Counted from the stretch's first letter, positions 1 to 9,422 are shown. The stretch is 64,000 nt of DNA from Bacillus methanolicus (GCF_028888695.1 NZ_PNFF01000001.1:1683501-1747500), one strand, 5' to 3'. The notes: a model not told the origin generated them from the letters alone. Program-made: numbers and translations.

Positions 1-204
1 ATTCCAGCCGGCATTTCTGGAAACCATGCTCGCTAAAAATGCCCATTTAATTTCGGGATGATTCAAGAAAAATTTAAAGTATGCATTTGTTCTGGATATG
101 TTATCTATATTATTTTTATTCGTTTCAATCGTAATCAGCCTTATAAGATCCTGATCGCTTATTGTACGTCCGGAATTCATTTGATATAAGCTATTTTCTG
201 TCAT
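1..204 (-). CDS. yppC: YppC-like DUF2515 protein, N-terminal part (runs off window)
   Basis: An open frame of exactly 68 codons runs from an ATG at 204 to the left edge without a stop. The ATG follows a good ribosome binding site (AAGGAGAGG, plus-strand 206-217 region). The peptide contains ISRTNAYFKFF and WAFLASMVSRNAGW, which I recall as typical of the DUF2515 family of Bacillus YppC. In B. subtilis yppC also lies divergent from recU-ponA, so context agrees. The function is unknown. Only the N-terminus is visible, so integrity of the rest cannot be judged. Confidence 0.75.
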   Translation of the reverse strand, partial: MTENSLYQMNSGRTISDQDLIRLITIETNKNNIDNISRTNAYFKFFLNHPEIKWAFLASMVSRNAGWN

Positions 205-323
205 CAGCCTCTCCTTATGGCAAAAACATATGCTATGTTTAGTCTGTGGAGGATTTATGTTTTTATTCAACCATAGGGTGTGAAGATTTGTTATGATAGG
301 TAGTAGTTTGTGAGGTGGCTTAC

Positions 324-929
324 ATGAATTTTCACTATCCGAATGGAAAACGTTATATTCCGAAACAGACCGAAAACATAAAAAAAGGAAAAAATGTAAC
401 CTACAGCAACCGGGGAATGACTCTCGAAGAGGACTTAAATGAAACGAATAAATATTATTTAAATCATAACATTGCCGTTATCCACAAGAAGCCTACTCCT
501 GTGCAAATTGTTCATGTTGATTACCCGCAAAGAAGTGCGGCAGTGATTAAGGAGGCATATTTTAGGCAGCCGTCTACGACCGATTACAATGGTGTTTATA
601 AAGGGAAATATATTGATTTTGAAGCAAAAGAAACCCGTTATAAGACTTCCTTTCCTTTAAAAAATTTTCATGAACATCAAATTCACCATATGAAAAATGT
701 TTTAAACCATGGCGGTATTTGTTTTGTTATTCTCAGGTTTTCATCCACTGATGAAGTATTTTTTCTTAAAGCAGAACATCTTCTTGAGTTTTGGGAAAGG
801 ATGACAAATGGAGGAAGAAAGTCGATCACGAAGGATGAGATAGAAAAGTTCGGGCACTATGTACCTATTGGATTTCGCCCCCGAATTGACTATATTAAAA
901 TAATAGATTATGTTTATAATCTTACTTGA
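324..929 (+). CDS. recU: Holliday junction resolvase RecU
   Basis: RecU cleaves Holliday junctions during recombination repair and chromosome segregation. The 201-residue product has the family signature order: [12 protein letters not shown] near the N-terminus, [11 protein letters not shown], then the nuclease core STTDYNG...YIDFEAKET (Asp and Glu-X-Lys metal and catalytic residues), FHEHQI, and a C-terminal RIDYIKII. An upstream in-frame GTG at 315 exists. The ATG at 324 is preferred because GAGGTGG lies five bases before it and the protein then has normal length. It precedes ponA by 44 bases, the classical recU-ponA operon that couples DNA repair to cell wall genes in Firmicutes. Confidence 0.96.
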   Translation: MNFHYPNGKRYIPKQTENIKKGKNVTYSNRGMTLEEDLNETNKYYLNHNIAVIHKKPTPVQIVHVDYPQRSAAVIKEAYFRQPSTTDYNGVYKGKYIDFEAKETRYKTSFPLKNFHEHQIHHMKNVLNHGGICFVILRFSSTDEVFFLKAEHLLEFWERMTNGGRKSITKDEIEKFGHYVPIGFRPRIDYIKIIDYVYNLT

Positions 930-973
930 ATTTTTCAACAATCCTGAATGAACTTAGAAAGGAAGGATTTAAT

Positions 974-3796
974 ATGGCAGAAAAATACCAGACAAGGGAG
1001 GAGCGCCGTAGACAGCACCTTGCAGCCAAGAAAAAAAATAAAGGCAAGAAGAGCCCTTCTGGAACCTTTAAAAAAATTTTTCTGGCTTTAATTGTCCTTG
1101 GTATTATCGGAATGTTGTCAGGTGTAGCAACCTTTGCTTATATGATTAAAGATGCACCGAAGCTGAATGAAAAGCTGCTAAAGGACCCTATTTCTTCAAA
1201 GATCTATGATATGGATAAAAAACTTATCGCCGAAGTCGGTTCGGAAAAAAGGGATTATGTTGAATACGAAGACATTCCAAAACTTGTAGAAAATGCAGTT
1301 TTAGCAACAGAAGACGTCCGTTTTTATAAGCATCACGGAGTTGATCTGATCCGATTAGCAGGCGCAGTTGTCGCCAATATCAAGGATGGGTTTGGATCCG
1401 AAGGTGCCAGTACGATTACACAGCAGGTCGTAAAGAATTCATTCTTAACTTTTGACAAAACATTAAAGCGGAAGGCCCAAGAAGCATGGCTTGCCTTCCA
1501 GCTCGAACGAAAATATACAAAACAAGAAATATTTGAAATGTATGTCAACAAAATTTATATGTCCGAGAACGTTCATGGTATCGCTACTGCCGCGAAGGTT
1601 TACTTTGGCAAAGACCTTAAAGATTTAGAGCTGCATGAAGCTGCATTGCTCGCGGGAATGCCGCAAAGTCCTAATAACTATAATCCTTTTGAACATCCGG
1701 ACAAAGCGAAAAAACGACGCAACATCGTTCTTTCACTCATGCATCAGCACGGATTTATTTCGAAAGAAGAGATGGAAAAAGCTCAAAAAATCCCTGTTGA
1801 ATCAACACTTGTAAAAGAAGAAAAACGGAAAAAAACTGATAAGCCATACGATGCGTTTGTCGACGCTGTCATTGATGAAGTTGAAAAATACGGCGATTTT
1901 GATATTTTTTCCGACGGATTGCACATCTATACGACACTTGATCAAGATGCACAGACATATGTTGAAGAAATGCTGAATTCAAATGAAATTGTTCAGTTCC
2001 CTGATGATGAGTTCCAGGCAGGTATCGCGCTCTTAGATACAAAAACTGGTGAAATCAGGGCAATTGGCGGCGGTCGCAATCAGAAAGTAAAACGAGGATT
2101 TAACTACGCGATTGATACAAGACGCCAGCCGGGCTCAACCATTAAGCCAATACTCGACTATGGTCCTGCGATTGAATATTTGAAATGGGGCACGTACCAT
2201 ACGTTAGTTGATGAACCTTATACGTACTCAGATCCGGAACGCACACCTATTAACAACTGGGATCACAGACATATGGGACCGATGACAATGCGTGAAGCTT
2301 TAGCCCGCTCCCGAAATGTTCCTGCCCTGAAAGCATTGCAGGAAGTTGGGTTGGAAAAAGCGAAGGATTTTGCAAATCGATTAGGAATTCCTTTGAAAGA
2401 AATTTATGAATCCTATGCGATTGGCGGTCTTGGGAACAAGGATAAAGGCGTTTCTCCTTTGCAAATGGCCGGTGCATACAGTGCATTCGGAAACAACGGT
2501 TTCTATACGGAGCCACATGCAATTAGAGCAATCGAATTTCGGGACGGAACAAAAATTGATACAGCACCTGAACCTAAAGTAGTCATGAATGACTATACCG
2601 CTTTTATGATTACAGACATGCTGAAGAGCGTTGTGAAGGATTCTTACGGAACAGGAACACGCGCAAATATTCCAGGATTGCCTGTTGCCGGAAAAACCGG
2701 TACAACAAACTATTCTCAAGCAGACAGAGAAAAATATGGCATTCCTGACGGGGCGGTTCCAGATTCCTGGTTTGTCGGTTATACGACCAAATATACTGCA
2801 GCTGTCTGGACAGGATATAAAGATCAAATGGAGAACTATATACCGGCAGGCGAAAATCAAAAGATTGCCCAATACTTGTTTAAGAACTTAATGGAGCACG
2901 TTTCAAGCAATATCGAAACGCCGGATTTTGAAATGCCAAACAGTGTAGAACAAGTAAGGATTGAAAAAGGTACCTTTCCTGCTAAACTGGCAAGTGAATA
3001 TACGCCTGAAGACCAAGTACTTTACGAATATGCTGTGAAAGGCCATGCGCCAAGCCAAGTTTCCGAGAAGTTTTATAAGCTTGCACCACCTGGAAATGTC
3101 CAAGCAATGTATGATGAATCAACAAATGAAATAGCCCTGTCTTGGGATTATGACACTGAGGGTGGCAACGAAGGTGTACAATTTGAAGTAAATGTATCGA
3201 TCAATGAAGGACCTGTGCAGCAATTAACGGTTACTGGAGAAAAAGGTCTCCGCATCTCTAACCCGATACCGGGGGGCATTTATAAATTTAGTGTCATTGC
3301 CGTGAAGGGAGATCAGCGGAGCGATCCGGGAAGTGCAACCGTTCAGATTCCTGATCCATCCAATCTCGAAGAAGACAGCGAAAATGTCGATAACGATAAC
3401 GGAGACCAAGGAGAAAATTCTGGAAATAATGAAACCGAACAGCCGGGTTCCGAAAACAACCAAGGAGGCAATGGCTCCGGAGATGATAATGCCGGAGACG
3501 AAACCGGAGAAGGTAATCCCGGCGGCAATCCCACTGACGGTGCCGGTGGCAATGGTGATGAAGGCGCCGGCGGCAATCCCGCTGACGATGCCGGCGGCAA
3601 TGGTGATGAAGGCACCGGCGGCAATCCCGCTGACGGCACCGGTAATGGAGCCGGCAGCACCGGCGGCAATCCCGCTGACGGCACTGGAAGCAATGGTGCT
3701 GGAAGCGTTGGCAGTTCAGGAGGAACCGGCTCCAACGGGTCCGGTTCAACTGGAAATACCGGCCAATCCACAGGGGGATTTTCAAGAAAAAGGTAA
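974..3796 (+). CDS. ponA: Bifunctional class A penicillin-binding protein 1 (PBP1A/1B)
   Basis: This 940-residue enzyme polymerises lipid II and cross-links peptidoglycan outside the membrane. It has a basic cytoplasmic tail (residues 1-34), one membrane segment (about 35-58), a GT51 glycosyltransferase domain with ATEDVRFYKHHG (catalytic Glu) and GASTITQQ, and a transpeptidase domain with GSTIK (catalytic Ser), SRN and KTGTT motifs. A fibronectin type III-like domain follows at about 700-795. The last 145 residues are a Glu/Asn then Gly/Asn/Pro-rich tail with 16-residue repeats. The start at ATG 974 follows AAAGGAAGG; an in-frame ATG at 926 overlaps recU and lacks support. Transcription probably continues from recU and ends at the hairpin at 3805. 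Confidence 0.97.
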   Translation: MAEKYQTREERRRQHLAAKKKNKGKKSPSGTFKKIFLALIVLGIIGMLSGVATFAYMIKDAPKLNEKLLKDPISSKIYDMDKKLIAEVGSEKRDYVEYEDIPKLVENAVLATEDVRFYKHHGVDLIRLAGAVVANIKDGFGSEGASTITQQVVKNSFLTFDKTLKRKAQEAWLAFQLERKYTKQEIFEMYVNKIYMSENVHGIATAAKVYFGKDLKDLELHEAALLAGMPQSPNNYNPFEHPDKAKKRRNIVLSLMHQHGFISKEEMEKAQKIPVESTLVKEEKRKKTDKPYDAFVDAVIDEVEKYGDFDIFSDGLHIYTTLDQDAQTYVEEMLNSNEIVQFPDDEFQAGIALLDTKTGEIRAIGGGRNQKVKRGFNYAIDTRRQPGSTIKPILDYGPAIEYLKWGTYHTLVDEPYTYSDPERTPINNWDHRHMGPMTMREALARSRNVPALKALQEVGLEKAKDFANRLGIPLKEIYESYAIGGLGNKDKGVSPLQMAGAYSAFGNNGFYTEPHAIRAIEFRDGTKIDTAPEPKVVMNDYTAFMITDMLKSVVKDSYGTGTRANIPGLPVAGKTGTTNYSQADREKYGIPDGAVPDSWFVGYTTKYTAAVWTGYKDQMENYIPAGENQKIAQYLFKNLMEHVSSNIETPDFEMPNSVEQVRIEKGTFPAKLASEYTPEDQVLYEYAVKGHAPSQVSEKFYKLAPPGNVQAMYDESTNEIALSWDYDTEGGNEGVQFEVNVSINEGPVQQLTVTGEKGLRISNPIPGGIYKFSVIAVKGDQRSDPGSATVQIPDPSNLEEDSENVDNDNGDQGENSGNNETEQPGSENNQGGNGSGDDNAGDETGEGNPGGNPTDGAGGNGDEGAGGNPADDAGGNGDEGTGGNPADGTGNGAGSTGGNPADGTGSNGAGSVGSSGGTGSNGSGSTGNTGQSTGGFSRKR
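3521..3709 (+). repeat. In-frame 48-bp tandem repeat in the ponA tail
   Basis: Four consecutive units begin at 3521, 3569, 3617 and 3662 with GGCGGCAATCCC. Units 1, 2 and 4 are 48 bp and unit 3 is 45 bp. They encode GGNPxDxxGGNGDEGx-type 16-residue repeats at roughly residues 850-912 of PonA. The stretch is clearly more GC-rich than its surroundings. All length changes keep the frame. Confidence 0.9.
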
Positions 3797-3804
3797 ATAT
3801 TATC

Positions 3805-3845
3805 TATCAAAAAAGTTCGAGCACTACGCTCGAACTTTTTTGATA
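3805..3845. terminator. Bidirectional terminator between ponA and ypoC
   Basis: An 18-bp perfect stem (3805-3822 with 3828-3845) has a five-base loop. Each arm carries a run of six A or T, so it can end transcription both ways. It overlaps the ypoC gene: the ypoC stop codon lies in the loop and its last codons form one arm. Confidence 0.9.
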
Positions 3846-4342
3846 GCCATATGTTTCACAAAATGTTTTTCTTGTTCATCCATTAGTTCTGATAGCTGTT
3901 TGAACGAATGATAAAGTCCGGGCCGGTTCATGATGAACTGCAGCCTTTCATCCACATTAATGGGTTTGACTATTAACTTTTCGAAACTCATCCCGTTAAG
4001 CTTAACAGGAACATGATTGCTCCAATATACAGCCTCAAGGAATAAACCAGTTCCCTTTTTCATCGGCTGTAAAGCTCCTCTGCTGTCTCTTTTTTCGTAA
4101 AACTCAAACAGATTTTGCTTTACTTTCTTCCATTCGTTAAAAATAACGGGAACACATTGTTCAGCATCTTCCCAAGGCTTTATCGCATCGATTCCCGAAA
4201 AATAAGCTGCTTCATAAATAAATGGAATTTCAGGATTCAGCTGATTGGCGTACTCTCCCTTCCACATCACTTTCTCGATCGGAAAAAAGAAAGGGCTCGT
4301 TAATTCAGACGGAATCTTAATTTCTTTTTCCATGCTGTTCAC
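3824..4342 (-). CDS. ypoC: YpoC-like protein
   Basis: A 172-residue protein lies directly after nth, the position of ypoC in B. subtilis. The function is not known. It is soluble, with aromatic-rich segments (FIYEAAYFSGID, GLFLEAVYW) and a charged C-terminus. The frame is open further upstream inside nth. The chosen start is the GTG at 4342, because it overlaps the nth stop as GTGA and has AAGGAAGG seven bases before it; an ATG three codons later is an alternative. The overlap suggests translational coupling to nth. Its final codons are part of the stem of the shared terminator with ponA. Confidence 0.8.
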   Translation of the reverse strand: MNSMEKEIKIPSELTSPFFFPIEKVMWKGEYANQLNPEIPFIYEAAYFSGIDAIKPWEDAEQCVPVIFNEWKKVKQNLFEFYEKRDSRGALQPMKKGTGLFLEAVYWSNHVPVKLNGMSFEKLIVKPINVDERLQFIMNRPGLYHSFKQLSELMDEQEKHFVKHMAIKKVRA

Positions 4343-4995
4343 GATTGATCCTTCCTTTTCATTCTTTTCTTTCCTTCCCTGCACAAATCGAGAAGCGGAC
4401 AAACTTCGCATTGTGGATTTTGTGCTTTGCAATGGTATCTGCCGAAAAAGATCATTCGATGGTGGGTAATCGACCATTCTTCTTTTGGAACTTTTTTCAT
4501 TAAAGTCTTTTCAACTTCCAAAACAGAATCTTTCCACCGGCAAATGCCCAGCCGCTTACTCACTCGTTCCACATGGGTATCAACAGCAATGGCAGGCACT
4601 CCAAAAGCTACGGAAACAACAACATTGGCCGTTTTTCTTCCTACTCCGGGAAGCTTAGTCAACTCATCTCGATCCGTGGGTACCTTTCCCCCATATTCAT
4701 CGATAAGCATTCTGCAAAGCTTTTGAATATTTTTTGCCTTGTTTCTGTACAACCCGATCGAACGAATATCATTTTGAAGTTCTTCTATAGGAACATTTAA
4801 ATAATCTTCAGGCGACTTATACTTTTTAAAAAGATTTTTCGTCACCTTATTTACTAAAGCGTCAGTACATTGTGCTGATAGAAGAACAGCTATAAGTAAT
4901 TCAAATGGATTGCTATGATTCAGCTCACCGTGTGCATTTGGGAACATTTCCGCCATTTTATCCAAACAAAATCGTATTTGACTGTTGTTTAACAT
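4339..4995 (-). CDS. nth: Endonuclease III (DNA glycosylase/AP lyase)
   Basis: Nth removes oxidised pyrimidines and nicks abasic sites in base excision repair. The 218 residues include the helix-hairpin-helix LPGVGRKTA with catalytic Lys121, the catalytic Asp139 in AVDTHVERV, and a C-terminal iron-sulfur cluster with Cys189, Cys196, Cys199 and Cys205 in the C-X6-C-X2-C-X5-C spacing. The start ATG follows TTAGGTGAG. It sits between dnaD and ypoC in a repair/replication cluster, 54 bases after dnaD, and overlaps ypoC by four bases. Confidence 0.97.
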   Translation of the reverse strand: MLNNSQIRFCLDKMAEMFPNAHGELNHSNPFELLIAVLLSAQCTDALVNKVTKNLFKKYKSPEDYLNVPIEELQNDIRSIGLYRNKAKNIQKLCRMLIDEYGGKVPTDRDELTKLPGVGRKTANVVVSVAFGVPAIAVDTHVERVSKRLGICRWKDSVLEVEKTLMKKVPKEEWSITHHRMIFFGRYHCKAQNPQCEVCPLLDLCREGKKRMKRKDQS

Positions 4996-5049
4996 TGATT
5001 CTCACCTAACAAAAAGAATTAGAAAAAAATCTTCCCGCAAACATTTCTC

Positions 5050-5754
5050 CTATTGTTCAAGCCAATTATAAAACGGGATGGTTTTCGTTTTTTCCGTCTG
5101 TTCCTTCTGCTGTTCCATTCTCTGTGACTGAAATTGCCTGAACTTTCTGCCATAGCTTTTTGCCTGCTCAATCGTTTTAATTCCGTTTCTCTTCCATTCA
5201 AATAAGATTCGATCAATATATCGAAAGTTTAACTTCCCGGAAATAACTGCTTCTCTGAGAGCAGCTTTAATAATAACCGGATCATGATGATCATCATCCA
5301 GCCACATATTCAACGTTTCAATTTCAAATGGAGACAGCGGCCGGCCAAATTCCCTTTCAAAAATTGTATATAAGTCTGTTTCTTCCTGATGCTGAATTTC
5401 TAGTTTTTGTTTTTTTTGTTCTATTAAAAACTGCTCAATGAGTTTATCCCAAAGAGGCTGCAATGAATATTTTTCAAAACGGATTCCATCCTCGGAATAC
5501 CCGTCAATAATTAAAATAAAGCCTTTTTGTATTAATTTTCGAAGCATGTCGGTACATTCAACCGCGGAAATGGTCATGCGGGCTGATAGTTCATCAGGTG
5601 TAGGAAATTCATTCCCTTTTTCTAAAAAAGAAATGACGTGCAGCAAGAATGTTAATTCTTGCTCGTTTAAGTTCATTTTTTTATAATGACTTAACAAAGC
5701 GGCTGGTATCGTTATACTGCCTTCTTTAACCCAAGCTAATAAATTTTCTTTCAT
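5050..5754 (-). CDS. dnaD: DNA replication initiation protein DnaD
   Basis: DnaD remodels DNA and helps DnaA/DnaB load the replicative helicase at oriC and at restart sites in Firmicutes. The 234-residue product has an N-terminal winged-helix domain (about 1-100, with the FEKYSLQPLWDKL segment at its end), a C-terminal DnaD domain (LYTIFEREFGRPLSPFE ... REAVISGKL) and the C-terminal YIDRIL and FYNWLEQ signatures. The GTG at 5763 is in frame, but the ATG at 5754 has AGGTG at better spacing and matches the family N-terminus. It is cotranscribed with nth. Confidence 0.95.
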   Translation of the reverse strand: MKENLLAWVKEGSITIPAALLSHYKKMNLNEQELTFLLHVISFLEKGNEFPTPDELSARMTISAVECTDMLRKLIQKGFILIIDGYSEDGIRFEKYSLQPLWDKLIEQFLIEQKKQKLEIQHQEETDLYTIFEREFGRPLSPFEIETLNMWLDDDHHDPVIIKAALREAVISGKLNFRYIDRILFEWKRNGIKTIEQAKSYGRKFRQFQSQRMEQQKEQTEKTKTIPFYNWLEQ

Positions 5755-5885
5755 CGATGACACCTCTCTTTCAGTATAACATGGACAAACCGTGCAAGTA
5801 AGTGAACCAACTTGTGGGAACTGATTATCTTAAAAGAAAGATTCTTTCATTCGTTCCGTCCGGCAAAAACTTAGCAGTAATGCAA

Positions 5886-5911
5886 GAAAGCCCGCAGCCA
5901 GGCGGACTTTC
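5886..5911 (-). terminator. Hairpin after asnS
   Basis: A 10-bp stem (5886-5895 with 5902-5911, one G-U pair in the minus-strand RNA) begins 15 bases after the asnS stop. The downstream U-tract is short and interrupted, so termination may be partial, with read-through into dnaD. Confidence 0.5.
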
Positions 5912-5926
5912 TATTTTTTTCTACTA

Positions 5927-7222
5927 TTATGGATATAAACGATTTAACAAACGAGGGAAAGGGATCGTTTCGCGTACGTGTTCAACTCCACTGATCCATG
6001 CAACCGTTCTTTCAAGACCGAGACCAAATCCGGAATGCGGCACCGAACCATATTTGCGCAGCTCGAGATACCATTTGTAAGCAGCCGGATCCAGCTTATG
6101 CTCCTCAATTCTTTGCTTTAACAAATCATAATCGTGGATACGTTCTGATCCTCCTATAATCTCGCCGTATCCTTCCGGTGCAATCAAGTCGGCACAAAGC
6201 ACGACATCATCCCGATTTGGATCAGGCTGCATGTAAAAAGGCTTCAACGAAGTTGGATAATGGGTAATAAACACTGGTTTGTCAAAGCTTTCAGCAATCG
6301 CTGTTTCATGCGGTGCACCGAAATCATCGCCCCATTGGATATCATCAAAGCCTTTGTCGTGCAATAATTTAATGGCTTGATCATATGTGATTCTCGGGAA
6401 AGGAGCATTAATATTTTCAAGCTTGCTTGTGTCACGACCGAGCGTTTTTAATTCAAGCTTACAATTTTCCAAAACAGATTGGACAATATGGGAAACATAT
6501 TCTTCTTGAACTTTCAAATTGTCTTCAAACTCGTAAAAAGCCATTTCCGGTTCAATCATCCAGAATTCAATTAAATGCCGGCGGGTTTTTGATTTTTCCG
6601 CACGGAATGTCGGTCCGAAAGAGAAAACCTTTCCGAGTGCCATCGCTGCTGCTTCCATATAAAGCTGCCCGCTTTGAGAAAGGTAAGCATCTTCATCAAA
6701 ATATTTTGTAGCAAACAGTTCTGTCGTACCTTCAGGTGCACTTCCCGTTAAAATCGGCGGGTCTACTTTCACAAACCCATTGTTATTGAAAAATTCATAT
6801 GTTGCCCTGATGATTTCATTGCGGATTTTCATAATAGCATGCTGGCGTCTTGAACGAAGCCAAAGATGGCGGTTATCCATCAAAAATTCTGTGCCATGTT
6901 CTTTCGGAGTGATCGGATAATCAACAGCCTGATGAATCACTTCAACGTTTTTGACAAGCAGTTCATAACCAAAAGGTGAACGTTCATCTTTTTGAACAAC
7001 ACCTGTAACATACATGGATGATTCCTGAGTAATCGATTTCGCTGTTTGAAATACATCCTCAGGCACTTCGCTCTTTACAACGACTCCTTGAATAAAACCT
7101 GTACCGTCACGAAGTTGAAGAAAGGCGATTTTTCCGCTTGATCTTTTATTAGCAAGCCAAGCACCAATTGTTACTTCATTGCCAACAAATTTATGAACTT
7201 CTGAAATTGTTGTTTTAGTCAC
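5927..7222 (-). CDS. asnS: Asparaginyl-tRNA synthetase
   Basis: This class II synthetase charges tRNA-Asn. It has 431 residues: an N-terminal OB-fold anticodon-binding domain (about 1-105, with the [12 protein letters not shown] segment) and a catalytic core with motif 2 ([21 protein letters not shown]) and motif 3 ([13 protein letters not shown]). The absence of the long insertions of AspRS and the family resemblance support AsnRS. The start is a GTG at 7222, nine bases after GGAGGG. No T-box is seen in the 160 bases upstream. It follows aspB as in B. subtilis, but a terminator separates the two. Confidence 0.95.
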   Translation of the reverse strand: MTKTTISEVHKFVGNEVTIGAWLANKRSSGKIAFLQLRDGTGFIQGVVVKSEVPEDVFQTAKSITQESSMYVTGVVQKDERSPFGYELLVKNVEVIHQAVDYPITPKEHGTEFLMDNRHLWLRSRRQHAIMKIRNEIIRATYEFFNNNGFVKVDPPILTGSAPEGTTELFATKYFDEDAYLSQSGQLYMEAAAMALGKVFSFGPTFRAEKSKTRRHLIEFWMIEPEMAFYEFEDNLKVQEEYVSHIVQSVLENCKLELKTLGRDTSKLENINAPFPRITYDQAIKLLHDKGFDDIQWGDDFGAPHETAIAESFDKPVFITHYPTSLKPFYMQPDPNRDDVVLCADLIAPEGYGEIIGGSERIHDYDLLKQRIEEHKLDPAAYKWYLELRKYGSVPHSGFGLGLERTVAWISGVEHVRETIPFPRLLNRLYP

Positions 7223-7311
7223 GATTATGTTCCCTCCAAAAAGATGAAAAAACTCTTCTCAATGTACCGAATTTTATTATAACGTTCGCCTTATTAAGAA
7301 GCAACATAAAA

Positions 7312-7342
7312 CAGGGCCCTCAATATTGCCATGAGAGCCCTG
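7312..7342 (-). terminator. Terminator after aspB
   Basis: An 11-bp stem (7312-7322 with 7332-7342, one G-U pair on the minus strand) is followed by TTTTATG. It lies 45 bases after the aspB stop and upstream of asnS. Confidence 0.8.
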
Positions 7343-7386
7343 ACAAAACTGCCGGCTATAAGTATAGATTGTTTGTGTTTATTGTG

Positions 7387-8577
7387 TTATTTCATTTTGC
7401 TTTCAACAAATTGCTTCATTCTTTCAACAGCCTGTTCAAGCAACTCAAGAGAAGTTGCATACGATAACCGAATGTTATCAGGAGCTCCGAAGCCTGAACC
7501 GGGAATAACAGCTACTTTTGCCTTTTCTAATAAGGCTGCTGCAAATTCATCTGTATTCTCATATCCGGTTAGTTCGGCTGCTTTTTTTACATTTGGAAAT
7601 AAATAAAAAGCACCTTGTGGTTTAATACAAGTAAATCCGGGAATTTGGATGAGCTTATCATAAATAACGTTTAAACGCTCCTCAAATGCTTTTCGCATCT
7701 CTTCTACCGTTTCCTCAGATCCGGAATATGCAGCGATGGCTCCGTATTGCGCCGTAGTTGTCGGATTTGAAGTACTGTGGCTTGCAAGATTGGTCATCGC
7801 GGTAATGATCTCTTTATTTCCTGCTGCAAATCCTATTCTCCATCCTGTCATCGAATGTGATTTCGCTAAACCGTTAATCATAATGGTTTGTTCTTTTAAC
7901 TCCGGTGACAACTGGGCAATCGAAATATGTTTATTGTTTCCATAAACAAGCTTTTCATAAATTTCGTCGGAAATAATTAAAATGTTATGTTCAAGACATA
8001 CTTTTCCTAATTCACGCAATTCGTCTTCCGTATACACCATACCGGTTGGGTTGCTTGGTGAATTGATGACAACTGCCTTTGTGCGGCCGGAAATCGCTTG
8101 TTCCAATTGGGAAGGTGTAATCTTAAATTCATTTTCTTCCGAACCTTCAACGAAAACCGGAACCCCGCCGGCTAATTTCACTTGCTCCGGATAGCTGACC
8201 CAGTAAGGAGTCGGAATAATGATTTCGTCTCCCTCATCAAGAATGACTTGAAATAGCGTGTACAGTGCATGCTTTCCCCCAACGGTGACAATGATTTCGC
8301 TTGCATCATAGTCAATCCCCTGGTCGCGTTTGATTTTTTCTGCAATTGCTTTTCTTAATGCTGGCAAACCTGCCGAAGGAGTATATTTTGTATGGCCTTC
8401 ATTCATTGACTTTGCTGCTGCATCAATAATATATTGTGGAGTGTTAAAATCAGGTTCCCCTGCTCCAAGTCCAATAATATCGTGGCCTTGTGCTCTTAAT
8501 TCTTTTGCCTTTGCAGTAATTGCAAGCGTTGAGGAAGGTGTCAGCGCTTTTACTCTTTGTGCTAGTTTAATCTCCAT
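7387..8577 (-). CDS. aspB: Aspartate aminotransferase (class I)
   Basis: AspB interconverts aspartate/2-oxoglutarate and oxaloacetate/glutamate, using pyridoxal phosphate. The 396-residue protein carries GLGAGEPDFNTP, the substrate/cofactor loop INSPSNPTG, SDEIYEKL, and the PLP-binding Lys239 in LAKSHSMTGWRIG, typical of the Bacillus/Thermus subgroup Ib. The start ATG follows AGGAGG. It is 18 bases after ypmB, so it belongs to the dinG-ypmA-ypmB-aspB cluster. It would supply aspartate and, next to asnS, fits amino acid and charging metabolism. Confidence 0.95.
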   Translation of the reverse strand: MEIKLAQRVKALTPSSTLAITAKAKELRAQGHDIIGLGAGEPDFNTPQYIIDAAAKSMNEGHTKYTPSAGLPALRKAIAEKIKRDQGIDYDASEIIVTVGGKHALYTLFQVILDEGDEIIIPTPYWVSYPEQVKLAGGVPVFVEGSEENEFKITPSQLEQAISGRTKAVVINSPSNPTGMVYTEDELRELGKVCLEHNILIISDEIYEKLVYGNNKHISIAQLSPELKEQTIMINGLAKSHSMTGWRIGFAAGNKEIITAMTNLASHSTSNPTTTAQYGAIAAYSGSEETVEEMRKAFEERLNVIYDKLIQIPGFTCIKPQGAFYLFPNVKKAAELTGYENTDEFAAALLEKAKVAVIPGSGFGAPDNIRLSYATSLELLEQAVERMKQFVESKMK

Positions 8578-8595
8578 GCTATTTCCTCCTAAAAT

Positions 8596-9069
8596 TTATA
8601 AATTTTCAATTTTTGTTAGCCATTCTCCTGTTTCAAAATCTACATAGTAATAATTTATTAAATTATTATCTGAAAGATAATAGATTTCCCACGAAGGCCT
8701 GTTTTTTAACATTCCGAGACGTACTTCCAATATTTCTTTAGGATTTTTTTCCTCTTTTAGTTTCCTGATTGCATCTTTTTTTGAAATGCCGTCCTTTTCT
8801 TTCTTGACGGTAACTTTTTGATCTTTTTCAGAAATCCAAACGATCATGTTTTCACCATTGCTGTCTTTACCCCATATAACATAATATGGTTCAAGCCCAT
8901 TATATAAGGAAAAATCTCTTACACTTTTCAAATCAGTTTCTTCTTTAGCAATCTTGACCGCTTTTTCTTCGGCGGCCTTAACCGGCTTGAAAGCATTTAA
9001 ATAAACAGTTATAAAAAATCCTATAATAATGAGGACAGCAATTGAGCTGATATAAATCAACTTTTTCAT
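8596..9069 (-). CDS. ypmB: Membrane-anchored YpmB protein
   Basis: The 157-residue product has one N-terminal transmembrane segment (about residues 5-25) and an extracellular part that resembles the PepSY/DUF5590 fold: a first half around YYVIWGKDSNGENMIVWIS and a second half with SWEIYYLSDN and YYYVDFETGEWL. Its function is not established. Position between ypmA and aspB, with the same spacing pattern as in B. subtilis, supports the name. The ribosome binding site is weak. Confidence 0.85.
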   Translation of the reverse strand: MKKLIYISSIAVLIIIGFFITVYLNAFKPVKAAEEKAVKIAKEETDLKSVRDFSLYNGLEPYYVIWGKDSNGENMIVWISEKDQKVTVKKEKDGISKKDAIRKLKEEKNPKEILEVRLGMLKNRPSWEIYYLSDNNLINYYYVDFETGEWLTKIENL

Positions 9070-9082
9070 TTAAATCACTTCT

Positions 9083-9253
9083 TTATGTACGATAGATTGT
9101 AAATACGGCTGTATTTTGATCATCTTTATCAAGCGCCAAGCCGAACATTAAATTTTCCCTCTTAAGCGTCCTGTTTAATGTATCAACTATTTTATACAAT
9201 TCCGGACTGCTTTGGACTTTAACTGTTGATAATATTTCAATTTTACTTTCCAT
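9083..9253 (-). CDS. ypmA: Small conserved protein YpmA
   Basis: A 56-residue protein starts at ATG 9253 after AGGAGG. The frame is open further upstream, but that extension has no ribosome binding site and an unlike composition. The sequence (ILSTVKVQSSPELYKIVDTLN ... LMFGLALDK) matches my memory of the YpmA (DUF4264-type) family of Bacillus, whose role is unknown. It lies 13 bases before ypmB and is probably cotranscribed with it. Confidence 0.85.
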   Translation of the reverse strand: MESKIEILSTVKVQSSPELYKIVDTLNRTLKRENLMFGLALDKDDQNTAVFTIYRT

Positions 9254-9422
9254 TCCGGGATTCCTCCTAAAAGCACTGCAAAATTTATTACTTAAATCGT
9301 TCCAACAGAAAGGAAACAGTGAAATTACTTCACAGCTAGCTCTCAAAACCAATTATAACAGGAAGAAACCGTTAATGATAACAATTCATTCATGTTTTAA
9401 AAAAAATTATTCTAGTACTCAT

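Noticed and set aside
2381-3810. Long minus-strand frames (up to 163 codons) opposite ponA
   Set aside because: They are shadows of the ponA frame; their proteins are low in complexity or Cys/His/Arg-rich and lack ribosome binding sites.
3333-3911. Plus-strand frame of 192 codons overlapping the ponA tail
   Set aside because: It is the +1 reading of the repeat-rich tail; it would read through the shared terminator and has no start signal.
7223-7386. T-box before asnS
   Set aside because: The 160 bases hold only the aspB terminator and a likely promoter; no T-box core is visible.
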